Notes: generated by a model not told the origin, from the letters alone. DNA of 39,599 nucleotides from Oscillospiraceae bacterium (GCA_015068235.1 SVKY01000017.1:1-39599); one strand, 5' to 3'. Positions 25,175 to 33,472 are shown, counted from the stretch's first letter. Numbers and translations are program-made.

Positions 25175-25260
25175 AATTGCATAAAAACGGTTAAAAAGAG
25201 CCGTATTATGCGATTTTGCGGCGATGCCGCAAGAATAAGTCGCTATAACGACTTATTCAG
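25175..25260. repeat. Hairpin-rich intergenic element
   Basis: Imperfect A/T-rich stem (25181-25210), GCGGC-GAT-GCCGC (25218-25230), then CAAGAAT and a perfect 9-bp stem AATAAGTCG/CGACTTATT (25234-25257). The order and the CGGC-N3-GCCG-CAAGAAT core match the element at 14697-14875. The rest of 25146-25363 shows no gene. Confidence 0.5.
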
Positions 25261-25363
25261 CAGACATTATATAACGCTTTCCTCCCACATTCCAGTGTTT
25301 TGCTTCTTGCGTTTCTTCACAAAATAATTTCATAAATCCGTTGATTTTTGTTCAAAATTGCAC

Positions 25364-25392
25364 TTGAAGAAAATGGTCCGCAGTGCTATGAT
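25364..25392 (+). promoter_or_regulatory. Promoter of the cation:proton antiporter gene
   Basis: TTGAAG (25364-25369), 17 bases, TATGAT (25387-25392), about 38 bases before the chosen ATG. Confidence 0.65.
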
Positions 25393-25429
25393 AGCGGTCG
25401 TAAATTTTTTGTATAAAGAAGGCTTTTTT

Positions 25430-26728
25430 ATGAATTATTTGATCTGTCTTGCGGTTGCGATCCTTGGCGGTCTGCTGCTGTCCCGTGTGGCAAAGAAGCT
25501 ACATCTGCCTGCGGTCACTGCTTATCTTGTCGCAGGACTCCTGCTCGGTCCGTTCTGCATCGGCGCCCTCGGTGTTAAGGGCTTAGGCTTTGGTTCCTTG
25601 GAAGAGGTCGAAGCCGTCAGTATCATCTGTCAGGTCGCATTGGGCTTCATCGCTTTCACGATCGGCAACGAATTCCGTCTGTCACAGCTCAAAAGCATGG
25701 GCTCTCGAGCGATCACCATCGGTATTACTCAGGCAGTTGTGACCACGATCGTTGTAGACATCATCCTCATCGCAGTGCATTTGATCGCACCGAACGTACT
25801 GTCAGTCTCCTCTGCGATCACCCTCGGTGCAATCGCCTCAGCTACAGCTCCTGCTGCAACATTAATGGTCGTCAGGCAGTACAAAGCCGACGGTCCCTTA
25901 ACCCGTCTTTTGATGCTGGTCGTAGCGATCGATGATGCGGTCGGTCTTTTGCTGTTTTCCGCATCGTTCGGCATCGCAAATGCTTTAGAGCAAGGCTCCA
26001 TCAGCCTTATCGGTATTCTTGTCGAGCCGACAATCGAGATCATTTTATCCTTGGGCGTAGGTGCTTTGGTCGGCATTGCACTGAATTATATTGAACGCTT
26101 TTTCCACTCACGAAGCAAGCGTATGGCGGTCTCCGTAGCCTTCGTTCTGCTGGCAGTCGGTCTGTCCGATCTGAAATTCACAATCGGTAGCATTCATTGC
26201 GGCTTTTCCCTGCTTTTGCTGTGCATGATGGCAGGCACAATCTTCTGCAATATCTGCGACACATCAGAAGAGCTGATGTCTCGTGTGGACAACTGGACCG
26301 TTCCGATGAATATTTTATTCTTCGTTATCTCAGGTGCAGAGCTTGATCTGCGAATTTTGGCAAATCCGTTCACACTTTTAATCGGTGTGATCTATATCCT
26401 TGCACGTTCCGCCGGCAAATACTACGGTTCTTATAGCAGCTGCAAGCTGACACATTGCAATCCTGCGATCACCAAGCATTTGGGCATCACGCTACTGCCG
26501 CAGGCAGGCGTTGCCCTTGGCATGGCACTGACCGCAACCTCTTTAAGTGACGGTGCATTGGTGAGAAACGTCGTTCTGTTTGGCGTTTTGGTCTATGAAT
26601 TGGTCGGTCCTGCGCTGACAAAGCGTTCACTGACCCTCGCAGGTGAGATCAAACCCGAAGGTAAAACCAGCGCACGCCGTCAGAACGATCCCAAGCTTCC
26701 TGTTATCATCCACAAAACCAACCCGTAA
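25430..26728 (+). CDS. Cation:proton antiporter, CPA2 (Kef/NapA-like)
   Basis: A 432-residue protein of about 12 hydrophobic helices in the monovalent cation:proton antiporter-2 family. It starts MNYLICLAVAILGG and has the KLHLPAVTAYLVAGLLLGP segment, the GFIAFTIGNEF helix and SSAITLGAIASATAPAATLMVV with the VAIDDAVGLLLF helix, where the adjacent aspartates of the ion site lie. It has no C-terminal RCK/KTN domain. The ATG at 25430 is chosen because an AGAAGG site and a promoter lie upstream; the frame is open further back. Ion specificity (Na+ or K+) is undetermined. Confidence 0.87.
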   Translation: MNYLICLAVAILGGLLLSRVAKKLHLPAVTAYLVAGLLLGPFCIGALGVKGLGFGSLEEVEAVSIICQVALGFIAFTIGNEFRLSQLKSMGSRAITIGITQAVVTTIVVDIILIAVHLIAPNVLSVSSAITLGAIASATAPAATLMVVRQYKADGPLTRLLMLVVAIDDAVGLLLFSASFGIANALEQGSISLIGILVEPTIEIILSLGVGALVGIALNYIERFFHSRSKRMAVSVAFVLLAVGLSDLKFTIGSIHCGFSLLLLCMMAGTIFCNICDTSEELMSRVDNWTVPMNILFFVISGAELDLRILANPFTLLIGVIYILARSAGKYYGSYSSCKLTHCNPAITKHLGITLLPQAGVALGMALTATSLSDGALVRNVVLFGVLVYELVGPALTKRSLTLAGEIKPEGKTSARRQNDPKLPVIIHKTNP

Positions 26729-26814
26729 AAAATCTCCACTGCTGTCACCATTTCAGCCTCCTGACATAACATGGAATGAGCGAAGTGCTCAATCAATTTT
26801 AGGAGGTTTCCATT

Positions 26815-26958
26815 ATGTGTAACAATAACGGTTTCGGCGGCTGCTGGTGGATCATCATTCTCGTTCTCTTGTTCTGCTGCTGCGGCGGCAACAACGGTCT
26901 TACCACCGGTAACAACGGCTGCGGCTGTGGCTGCGGCTGCGAGAATAACTGCTGCTGA
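26815..26958 (+). CDS. Small Cys/Gly/Asn-rich peptide with one membrane span
   Basis: A 47-codon gene: MCNNNGFGGC, then WWIIILVLLFCCC as a hydrophobic core, then a Gly/Asn/Cys tail with GCGCGCGCE and a final CC. Eleven cysteines make up 23% of the residues. AGGAGG (26801-26806) is eight bases from the ATG and a clear terminator follows, so it is very probably real despite its size. It resembles the short proteins annotated in Clostridia as chorion-class high-cysteine protein; function is unknown, with a spore or surface role possible. Confidence 0.78.
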   Translation: MCNNNGFGGCWWIIILVLLFCCCGGNNGLTTGNNGCGCGCGCENNCC

Positions 26959-26966
26959 TTTGATCG

Positions 26967-26998
26967 AGCGGGGGGCTTGCCCTCCGCTTTTATTTTTT
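26967..26998 (+). terminator. Terminator after the Cys-rich peptide gene
   Basis: The stem AGCGGGGGG/CCCTCCGCT (one G-U pair) with loop CTTG is followed by TTTATTTTTT. It begins nine bases after the stop codon. Confidence 0.9.
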
Positions 26999-27003
26999 AG
27001 GGG

Positions 27004-27032
27004 TAGAAATTATATAAAATCTGTGATATAAT
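27004..27032 (+). promoter_or_regulatory. Promoter of the LytR-CpsA-Psr gene
   Basis: TAGAAA (27004-27009, four of six consensus bases), 17 bases, TATAAT (27027-27032) preceded by TGTGA. It starts directly after the upstream terminator and about 32 bases before the ATG. Confidence 0.6.
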
Positions 27033-27063
27033 GGATTCAGTTTTTGTCAAAGGAGGAATCGTC

Positions 27064-28626
27064 ATGGACAAAAATGATTTCCGGCTCTCCCCCTCCAATT
27101 CGAATCATCCCTTATCCCAAGAGGAATTTCTATCCCTGTCGCACGAGGAATTTCAGGCACTGTCCTCCGAAGACCTCAAGGCATTCTTCTTGAACGGCAT
27201 CGATGATGAGAGCACTGAGCCTGACATTGAGATGGAGGAGTTTTCAGAGCCACCTTACGAGCTGCCGGAACCTAACAACCGCAGAAAGAGCCGTGCGATG
27301 GGGCTTTGCGCCTTCGGCTTTATGATCCTTTCGGGTTTGATATTGTTGTTTGTCTTCGGTAATGCTTTTCTCTCTTATATCAATAAAAATTTGGCAATCG
27401 GTGAGATCCGCCTGCTGATCAAGGGCATTGTCATCGCAGGCATTGTCGCAGCAATTGCCTTTATCGTTGCTTTCGTTACATATTTCATGCGGAAGCAAAG
27501 GAAAGGCTTTGCCATCGTTTCCACCTTTTTCTCCCTGCTGATCATATTGGTATCAAGCTTTGCGATCTACGCATATCAATATATGTTCGGCGCGATCAGT
27601 CAGGACAACGCATTTAACGATCTTTCCAGTGATGCCCTGCACATTGTGCAAACACAGCACGATGGCGAGATTTTGCGTGAAGACAACACCCCTGTCACCA
27701 CCGTGGACAAAGCAGAGATCGAAAGCATCATCGGACAGCAGCAATACGAAGAGCCCGGTCTGCAGATCGAATGGGAACACCTGAGCAATGACGACATCCC
27801 ACAGGAAGCACTCGACAAGATGAACACCGGTGCCCCTGAGGGCAAGAGCTATCTGACCGGTGATCACGAGCAGATTTTGAATTTTGCGCTGTTCGGACTT
27901 GATGAGGTCGGTTCTTCCGACTCGATCATGATCTTCTCGATCGATAAAGTGCACCACAAGATCAAACTGATCTCTGTCCCTCGTGACTCCTACGTACAGG
28001 TTCCCGCATGGGGCTCCTATGCGAAGCTTGCCTATCCTTATGTTTGGGGCGGTCCGCAGTGGGCAGTCGGTACCTTAAACCATAACTTCTCGTTGAATAT
28101 CACGGAATATATCTCGGTCGATATGATGCAGCTGGAAGACATCATTGATCTTGTCGGCGGTGTCGAGGTCGATTTGGACTACAGCGAGGTTGAATTTTTT
28201 TACAACAAGGGATACTACGATGTAAACTATGGCAAGTGCCGTCTTGACGGTCGCAATGCAGTTAGATATGCACGCATACGCAGCGACAGTGAAGCAAATC
28301 GAACCGGTCGTCAGAGAGAGGTTTTGATCTCCATTCTTAACACGATCAAGACAAAATCATGGACTGAATATCCTGAATTTGTGCGTGCCTGCCTGGGTAT
28401 GTGCACAACTTCATTCGGCAATGAGCAGCTACTGGAGCTGTGCGCTGAGGTCTTGCAGAACGATTACACGATCGAGCAGTATGCGCTGATCGAGCAGATG
28501 GACTATTGGGGTGGCAGGATCGGTCAGGAACAGTATTTCTACGTCGTTTATGATCTGAACCGAGCCAGCGATAAGCTCTACCGCATAATCTACGAAGATC
28601 TCTACATCTCCGGCTATAAGGATTGA
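27064..28626 (+). CDS. LytR-CpsA-Psr family cell-wall glycopolymer ligase
   Basis: A 520-residue protein. LCP enzymes transfer undecaprenyl-linked glycopolymers to peptidoglycan. A cytoplasmic acidic region of about 75 residues is followed by three membrane helices (about 80-105, 120-145, 155-178) and the extracellular LCP domain. Its signatures are DSIMIFSID, LISVPRDSYV, GTLNHNFSLNITEY, DLVGGVEVDL and AVRYARIRSDSEANRTGRQRE, with the arginines that bind the pyrophosphate. Most LCP proteins have one helix; the three-helix form recalls CpsA. AAGGAGG is seven bases from the ATG. No partner gene is adjacent. Confidence 0.93.
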   Translation: MDKNDFRLSPSNSNHPLSQEEFLSLSHEEFQALSSEDLKAFFLNGIDDESTEPDIEMEEFSEPPYELPEPNNRRKSRAMGLCAFGFMILSGLILLFVFGNAFLSYINKNLAIGEIRLLIKGIVIAGIVAAIAFIVAFVTYFMRKQRKGFAIVSTFFSLLIILVSSFAIYAYQYMFGAISQDNAFNDLSSDALHIVQTQHDGEILREDNTPVTTVDKAEIESIIGQQQYEEPGLQIEWEHLSNDDIPQEALDKMNTGAPEGKSYLTGDHEQILNFALFGLDEVGSSDSIMIFSIDKVHHKIKLISVPRDSYVQVPAWGSYAKLAYPYVWGGPQWAVGTLNHNFSLNITEYISVDMMQLEDIIDLVGGVEVDLDYSEVEFFYNKGYYDVNYGKCRLDGRNAVRYARIRSDSEANRTGRQREVLISILNTIKTKSWTEYPEFVRACLGMCTTSFGNEQLLELCAEVLQNDYTIEQYALIEQMDYWGGRIGQEQYFYVVYDLNRASDKLYRIIYEDLYISGYKD

Positions 28627-28633
28627 TTATTAA

Positions 28634-28680
28634 AAAGGCTGTAAAAACTCTTTTCGAGAGTTTTTACAGCCTTTATTTTT
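28634..28680 (+). terminator. Strong terminator after the LCP gene
   Basis: A perfect 18-bp stem (28634-28651 with 28657-28674) around loop TTTCG ends in ATTTTT. It begins seven bases after the stop. Confidence 0.93.
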
Positions 28681-28711
28681 ATGTTGTAAATCGAAAAACA
28701 GAAATTAATTA

Positions 28712-28762
28712 TTGACAAACGATAATTATTCTGCTATTCTTAAAGCGCAACCACCGGTTGCG
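28712..28762 (+). promoter_or_regulatory. Promoter and 5' hairpin of the DUF2975 operon
   Basis: TTGACA (28712-28717), 17 bases, TATTCT (28735-28740). Just downstream, around the predicted start, lies a perfect stem CGCAACC-ACC-GGTTGCG (28746-28762), an operator or 5' stem-loop. The XRE regulator in this operon is a plausible ligand for it. Confidence 0.7.
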
Positions 28763-28797
28763 TAGCCTGAATATCGTAAAAAATTTGGAGGTATTTT

Positions 28798-29238
28798 ATG
28801 AAAAATAAGACACTAACTGTCAGCTCGGTTTTCGTATTGGTCTTTGCTGTCGCATTGGCAGCACTCCTATGCACTGCTCCGATGTTGGTAGAGCTTTTCG
28901 GTGAAATTCGAGCTTTCTCTCAACTCGTGCTGGATTGTATTTTATATACATTCTATCTGTGTTCCCTGCCTGCTGCTATCGCCCTTTACGGCTTGTGGCA
29001 GCTTTTGCGGAACATTCAAAAAGAGCAGATCTTTGTTTTGGAAAACTGTCGTCTGTTGGGCATGATTTCTTGGTGCAGCTTAACCGTCACGATTCTCACG
29101 CTTGCCGCCTGTTATCACTATCTTCCCTTCGGTTTGGTGTCCGTTGCAATGCTGTTTATCTTTCTGATCGTGCGAGTTGTGCGCAGCTGTATGCTCAACG
29201 GCACAGCGCTGAAGGAAGAAAACAGCCTGACCATTTGA
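28798..29238 (+). CDS. DUF2975-family membrane protein
   Basis: A 146-residue protein of four hydrophobic segments (about 9-30, 42-65, 83-105, 110-128). The region YTFYLCSLPAAIALYGLWQLLRNIQKEQIFVLEN matches DUF2975. Such proteins are commonly encoded beside a small XRE regulator, as here, and may act as its membrane partner; this is inference. GGAGG precedes the ATG by six bases. The next gene starts nine bases after its stop. Confidence 0.8.
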   Translation: MKNKTLTVSSVFVLVFAVALAALLCTAPMLVELFGEIRAFSQLVLDCILYTFYLCSLPAAIALYGLWQLLRNIQKEQIFVLENCRLLGMISWCSLTVTILTLAACYHYLPFGLVSVAMLFIFLIVRVVRSCMLNGTALKEENSLTI

Positions 29239-29247
29239 GGTGAGACA

Positions 29248-29469
29248 ATGATTGTTGTAAATCTTGACGTTATGATGGCACGCAGAAAAATCTCCTCGAC
29301 CGAGCTTGCAGAACGCATCGGCATTACACCTGCCAATCTTTCAATCCTGAAAACCGGCAAGGCAAAGGCTGTTCGTTTCTCAACCTTGGAGGCTTTGTGC
29401 GAAGTTCTTCAGTGTCAGCCGGGTGATATTTTGGAATATAGAAAGGATGATAACAGTGGAGAATTATAA
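29248..29469 (+). CDS. XRE-family HTH regulator (YozG-like)
   Basis: A 73-residue single-domain Cro/C1-type regulator: MARRKISSTELAERIGITPANLSILKTGKAKAVRFSTLEALCEVLQCQPGDILEY. The SILKTGKAKAVRFSTL recognition segment and the LQCQPGDILEY ending are hallmarks of the YozG-like group paired with DUF2975. GAGGTGA precedes the ATG. Its 3' end overlaps the next gene by 14 bp. Confidence 0.9.
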   Translation: MIVVNLDVMMARRKISSTELAERIGITPANLSILKTGKAKAVRFSTLEALCEVLQCQPGDILEYRKDDNSGEL

Positions 29470-31072
29470 TGGTTTTCCTCAGCAAATTCCGCCTTGGGGC
29501 GTTGCTCAGCCTCCGAGCACGCCGCCTTTGCGGGTGATCGGAACAAAGCGAGATTTCATTTTTGCACTGCTCATTTTACTTTTGAGCCTGCTTGCCGTGA
29601 ATTTCTATCTTTGGGGGAATTGCGGCATCGGTGCGGCGGTCGTGTCCATCGCCTTGCACTTCAGTGGGCTTCTTTACATCCGTACCAATCGCACAAAATA
29701 TTCCATCTACGCCATGACCTGCACACTTCTGTATGTTTTGTGCGCGGCAAGCTTTGTTTTTTCGGATAATTTTTTCGGAAAGCTCTGCACGATCGCCATA
29801 ATGCTCTTGCTCTCAGGTACTGTGATCATGGAAGCACTGCAGCTCAGACGTTGGAAAGCAGGTACGTTTCTTGCAATTGGAGATTTGTGCAATACCGTTT
29901 TTTCCTACAGCTTCGGAAGTATCGGCGCTGTGTTCTACGCCTTTTTTCACCGCAAAAATGAAAGCGGCGAGGTGCAAAAAAGACGTGTCGGCGGTGTACT
30001 TTTGGGAATCGCCTGCGCTATTCCTGCACTTTTGATCATCGTGCCCTTGCTCAGCAGCGCCGATATTGCATTCGAAGGTTTAACCAGCAGCTTAAGCTTG
30101 GAAAGCAGTGGCGAATTTTTCGGAACTCTGCTTTTGGGCTTTGCTCTGTTTTTGCTGTTTTTCGGTCAGCACTTTGCCGCAAAGCGTTCCTCTCGCCCAC
30201 AGCAAGAGGAAGTCATTCGGCATAACGGACTTGATCCAACTGCGATCATTGCGTTTTTAAGCGTGATTTCCACCGTATATATGCTGTATCTCTTCTCGCA
30301 GCTTGCTTACTTTTTCAGTGCTTTTTCCGGTCTCCTGCCAAAAAATTTCTCCGTTGCGCAATATGCTCGGCGCGGATTTTTCGAAATGGTAACGATCTGC
30401 TTGATCAATTTGGGACTTGTCGTTGCTACCCTCCTGACCGTTCGCAAAAAGGAAGACAAGGTCCCCTTGGCAGTACGCCTGCTTTCATTATTCGTCTGCG
30501 TATTCTCCCTCGTTTTGATCGCAACATCAATCTCGAAAATGTTCCTCTACATCGACAGCTTCGGCATGACGCATTTACGCATTTTGACCTCGGTCTTTAT
30601 GGTATTTTTGGCAGTGGTTTTTTGCGTTGCTTCCATAACGATCTTCTTCCGCAAGGTACAATATCTCAAAATCACTCTTCTGACTGCCGCAATTCTGGTC
30701 GCCGTGACAGGCTTTGCCGATTTGGACCGTGTGATCGCAAAATACAACGTCGAGGCGTATTTATCGGGCGAGCTTGACTGCATAGATATGGCAGAGCTTT
30801 CCATTTTGGATTCTGACAGCATCGTTGCCTATGTTTGGGAGCTTCGAAATGACGCAGACCCTTATGTTGCACAGAATACATATCTAATCCTTTACGCCAA
30901 ACTTGAATCACATGATTTGGCAACACAATACAGCTATCACAGCACTCCGGTTTTGACAAAAGCACACTATGATTGGCGATCGTTCAATCTTCCCAATTAT
31001 GAAAGCTTCTGTTTTTTGAAGGAGCATTCGCAAGAGATCATCGATGGCTATTGTCAATACGTTATTCAATGA
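29456..31072 (+). CDS. DUF4153/DUF4173-family membrane protein
   Basis: A 538-residue polytopic protein with a proline-rich N-terminus (PQQIPPWGVAQPPSTPPL) and about 12 hydrophobic helices. The stretch LYLFSQLAYFFSAFSG, then SVAQYARRGFFEMVTICLINL, identifies DUF4173. The C-terminal 120 residues are soluble. Function is unknown. I prefer the GTG at 29456, nine bases after AAAGG, over the ATG at 29447, which would abut that site. It overlaps the XRE gene, so the three genes form one operon. Confidence 0.82.
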   Translation: MENYNGFPQQIPPWGVAQPPSTPPLRVIGTKRDFIFALLILLLSLLAVNFYLWGNCGIGAAVVSIALHFSGLLYIRTNRTKYSIYAMTCTLLYVLCAASFVFSDNFFGKLCTIAIMLLLSGTVIMEALQLRRWKAGTFLAIGDLCNTVFSYSFGSIGAVFYAFFHRKNESGEVQKRRVGGVLLGIACAIPALLIIVPLLSSADIAFEGLTSSLSLESSGEFFGTLLLGFALFLLFFGQHFAAKRSSRPQQEEVIRHNGLDPTAIIAFLSVISTVYMLYLFSQLAYFFSAFSGLLPKNFSVAQYARRGFFEMVTICLINLGLVVATLLTVRKKEDKVPLAVRLLSLFVCVFSLVLIATSISKMFLYIDSFGMTHLRILTSVFMVFLAVVFCVASITIFFRKVQYLKITLLTAAILVAVTGFADLDRVIAKYNVEAYLSGELDCIDMAELSILDSDSIVAYVWELRNDADPYVAQNTYLILYAKLESHDLATQYSYHSTPVLTKAHYDWRSFNLPNYESFCFLKEHSQEIIDGYCQYVIQ

Positions 31073-31081
31073 TATACAAAA

Positions 31082-31106
31082 CCCCGACCTGCTTGTCAGG
31101 TCGGGG
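31082..31106. terminator. Bidirectional terminator between the DUF4173 gene and uraA
   Basis: A perfect 10-bp stem CCCCGACCTG/CAGGTCGGGG with loop CTTGT. The plus side ends CTTTGATT and the minus side TTTTG, so it serves two convergent genes. Confidence 0.85.
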
Positions 31107-31120
31107 CTTTGATTATGAGA

Positions 31121-32419
31121 TTATTTCGCCTTATTTGCAGCTCTCTCGTCGGCATCTTCTTTCGGAAGAACCTTTGCCAAAATGACACCGAGAACAGCAG
31201 CAATTGCAGTGGAGCTGATCTCGAAATTGCCAAAGGAGAGACCACCGTTCAAGCCCAAGCCAATGACGAGCATAACCGCAGCAATGATGGTATTGTAGCT
31301 CTTGGTGAAATCGACGTTGTTCTCAATGAGCATACGCAGACCGACAGAAGCGATCATGCCGAACAGGATGATGGAAACACCACCCATGACAGGTCCGGGG
31401 ATGGTTGCCAAGACGCCGCTGACCTTGCCGAAGAGGGACAGGACGATAGCGAACACAGCAGCGATACGCAGCGTTGCGGGGTTGTAGTTACGGGTTGCAG
31501 CCAAAACGCCAGTGTTCTCGGAGTAAGTGGTGGCAGCAGGACCGCCCATAGCGCCGGAGAAAACGGAAGCCAAGCCGCAGCCAAAGAGCGTACGATGCAA
31601 ACCGGGATCTTCAATGTAGTTGTGACCGGTGACAGCACCGTTTGCAGTGATATCGCCAACGTGCTCAACAAAGGTAACAACAGAGATCGGAGCGATCATA
31701 GTGATGGCATAGATGACAGCATCCATGTCAGCGAAGGTCGGCAGCGAAATCTCGGGCAGACGGAACCAAGCAGCCTCAACCACGGGAGCAGTTTCAACCA
31801 TGCCCAAAGCAAAGGACAGAAGGTAACCAGCAACAATACCGATGAGGATCGGGATGAGCTTAAAGAAGCCACGAACAAAGAACATGACAGCGAGGATGAC
31901 CAAAATGGTGAATACAGCAACGACCCAATTCTTCCAAACAGGGATGCCTGCAACAGCCGTGGTAACACTGCTCATCGCAGTCGGAGCGAGCATCATGCCG
32001 ATGATGATAATCATACAGCCGGTGACGATCGGGGGGAAGAAGCTGGTGATACGCTTTGCGCCAAAGAGCTTGACCAAGCCTGCCAAGATCATGTAAAGCA
32101 CACCCGAAGACAAAATGCCTATGCCGACATAGGAAGCAAAATTGCCTTCGACAGCATTTTTCTCACAGTAATCACGAACAGCGCAGATCGCAGTGATAAA
32201 TGCGAAGCTCGAACCCATGAATGCGGGGACCTTGAAGTCTGTGAACAGGTGGAAGATCAGCGTGCCGAGACCCATGCACAACAGGGTGACAGCAGGATCC
32301 AAGCCCGTCAGGGTAGGGACCAGAACGGTAGAACCAAACATGGCGAAAACATGCTGGATACCAAGGGTGACGGCACGACCGGGCTTGTCGCCGCCCCAAA
32401 GAATCGATTTCAGTTTCAT
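31121..32419 (-). CDS. uraA: Uracil/xanthine permease (NCS2), UraA-like
   Basis: A 432-residue nucleobase:proton symporter. It has the NCS2 signatures TFVEHVGDI and GGPAATTYSENTGVLAATRN, containing the substrate-binding glutamates, and the early GIQHVFAMFGSTVLVP segment. Sequence and length are closest to the UraA (uracil) branch. GGAGG precedes the ATG. It has its own promoter. I see no PyrR-binding loop, purine riboswitch or attenuator in the short leader. Confidence 0.93.
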   Translation of the reverse strand: MKLKSILWGGDKPGRAVTLGIQHVFAMFGSTVLVPTLTGLDPAVTLLCMGLGTLIFHLFTDFKVPAFMGSSFAFITAICAVRDYCEKNAVEGNFASYVGIGILSSGVLYMILAGLVKLFGAKRITSFFPPIVTGCMIIIIGMMLAPTAMSSVTTAVAGIPVWKNWVVAVFTILVILAVMFFVRGFFKLIPILIGIVAGYLLSFALGMVETAPVVEAAWFRLPEISLPTFADMDAVIYAITMIAPISVVTFVEHVGDITANGAVTGHNYIEDPGLHRTLFGCGLASVFSGAMGGPAATTYSENTGVLAATRNYNPATLRIAAVFAIVLSLFGKVSGVLATIPGPVMGGVSIILFGMIASVGLRMLIENNVDFTKSYNTIIAAVMLVIGLGLNGGLSFGNFEISSTAIAAVLGVILAKVLPKEDADERAANKAK

Positions 32420-32446
32420 AGAAACCTCCTTATGTATGATGCGAAT

Positions 32447-32475
32447 AGTATATCACAATTCGCACAAAAGTGCAA
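32447..32475 (-). promoter_or_regulatory. Promoter of uraA
   Basis: On the minus strand TTGCAC (32470-32475), 17 bases, TATACT (32447-32452) preceded by TGTGA. A small dyad GCAC-TTTT-GTGC overlaps the -35 element. Confidence 0.75.
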
Positions 32476-32521
32476 TCGTTTCCAAAAAAATTCCAACAAA
32501 TTATGAAAAAAATCGATTCTT

Positions 32522-32624
32522 TTCGACAATGCAATGTTAAATAATTTTCTCTTTTTCGAGAAGAATGCAGAGTTTTGGCTTTTCGGAGCATTAAAATGTT
32601 TTGTTTCTCATTGTCCGTGTCGAA
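32522..32624. promoter_or_regulatory. Two Spo0A-box-like heptamers between uraA and the DUF6514-like gene
   Basis: TTCGACA at 32522-32528 (the 0A box TGTCGAA on the minus strand) and TGTCGAA at 32618-32624. Both are exact matches to the 0A-box core, 96 bp apart in a divergent promoter region. The rest of 32476-32680 is A/T-rich and without a gene. Heptamers arise by chance, so this is only suggestive. Confidence 0.35.
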
Positions 32625-32698
32625 TTTCCCCGAAGAAAAAAGCTGGAAAAATTGCAGTGGCTGTGGTTCAATAGCCGAAAAAAGGAGGCGATCTTACG

Positions 32699-32956
32699 CT
32701 GAATCGAAAGTATTTTTCACAGGCGGTTTGTGATACGAAGCCGCCAATCAGGCTGTTTTACTACATTCTCTGCGATGACGGTTGCTACGGTGCCGAAATC
32801 CTCATGGAGCGTAACGGTGTTTGGGACAGCGCCGCCGTTAAAGACATCACAACATCACCGAAAAAGATCGGTGTGATCATGCAAGTGCTTCAAAAAAACA
32901 AAGTCACACCGTGCACTTTGCAGGATATCATCCTCGATATGGAGAACAAATATTGA
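32699..32956 (+). CDS. Small DUF6514-like protein with probable CTG start
   Basis: An 85-codon frame in which no ATG, GTG or TTG follows the ribosome binding site. AAGGAGG (32682-32688) is ten bases from CTG AAT CGA, and an in-frame stop lies at 32672-32674. The product has a Tyr/Leu core (RLFYYILCDDGCYGAEILMERNG) and an ending typical of DUF6514 proteins (KIGVIMQVLQKNKVTP, then LQDIILDME). The first ATG (codon 36) would remove that core. It directly precedes nrdR, whose promoter overlaps its stop. Confidence 0.65.
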   Translation: MNRKYFSQAVCDTKPPIRLFYYILCDDGCYGAEILMERNGVWDSAAVKDITTSPKKIGVIMQVLQKNKVTPCTLQDIILDMENKY

Positions 32957-32981
32957 CATTTAGGGTTATCTTTGGTAAAAT
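32953..32981 (+). promoter_or_regulatory. Promoter of nrdR
   Basis: TTGACA (32953-32958, overlapping the upstream stop codon), 17 bases, TAAAAT (32976-32981), about 35 bases before the ATG. Confidence 0.85.
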
Positions 32982-33016
32982 AAAACAATATCGCACCATA
33001 CCAAGGAGGAAGTATT

Positions 33017-33472
33017 ATGAAATGTCCCTATTGTGCTTATCAGGAAAGCAAGGTCGTTGACTCTCGCCACAGCGATGACGGCATGAGCATTCGCCGTCGC
33101 CGTGAGTGTTTGTCGTGCCAGAAGCGTTTTACGACCTACGAGACCGTTGAGAGCATTCCGATCGTTGTCGTGAAGAAGGACAACAGCCGTGAGTCGTTTG
33201 ACCGCAACAAGATCCTGCGTGGCATGGTACGTGCCTGCGAAAAGCGCCCTGTCAGCATGGCTGATATTGAAGCGGCAGTAGCAGATATCGAGCAGATCGT
33301 GCAAAATTCTTTGGAGCGTGAGGTCTCCACAGGAAAGATCGGCGAACTCGTTATGGAGCGCTTGAAGCCGCTTGACGAGGTCGCATATGTACGTTTCGCT
33401 TCGGTTTACCGTCAGTTTAAGGATATCAACAGCTTTATGTACGAGCTGAATAAGATTTTGGAAGAGAAGTAA
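33017..33472 (+). CDS. nrdR: Transcriptional repressor NrdR
   Basis: A 151-residue repressor of ribonucleotide reductase genes. The N-terminal zinc ribbon has CPYC (C3, C6) and CLSC (C31, C34) and the central ATP-cone ([21 protein letters not shown]) senses ATP/dATP. Length is standard. AAGGAGG precedes the ATG. The polysaccharide deacetylase gene overlaps its stop by one base (TAATG). No nrd gene or clear NrdR-box pair is visible in the window. Confidence 0.97.
   Translation: MKCPYCAYQESKVVDSRHSDDGMSIRRRRECLSCQKRFTTYETVESIPIVVVKKDNSRESFDRNKILRGMVRACEKRPVSMADIEAAVADIEQIVQNSLEREVSTGKIGELVMERLKPLDEVAYVRFASVYRQFKDINSFMYELNKILEEK

Noticed and set aside
32420..32480. PyrR-type attenuator or purine riboswitch upstream of uraA
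   Set aside because: The leader is only about 25-30 nt from predicted start to ATG and has no terminator hairpin or recognisable aptamer.
31109..32506. 465-codon plus-strand frame opposite uraA
   Set aside because: It is antisense to a complete NCS2 permease, with low-complexity Asp/Asn/His content and no start signal.
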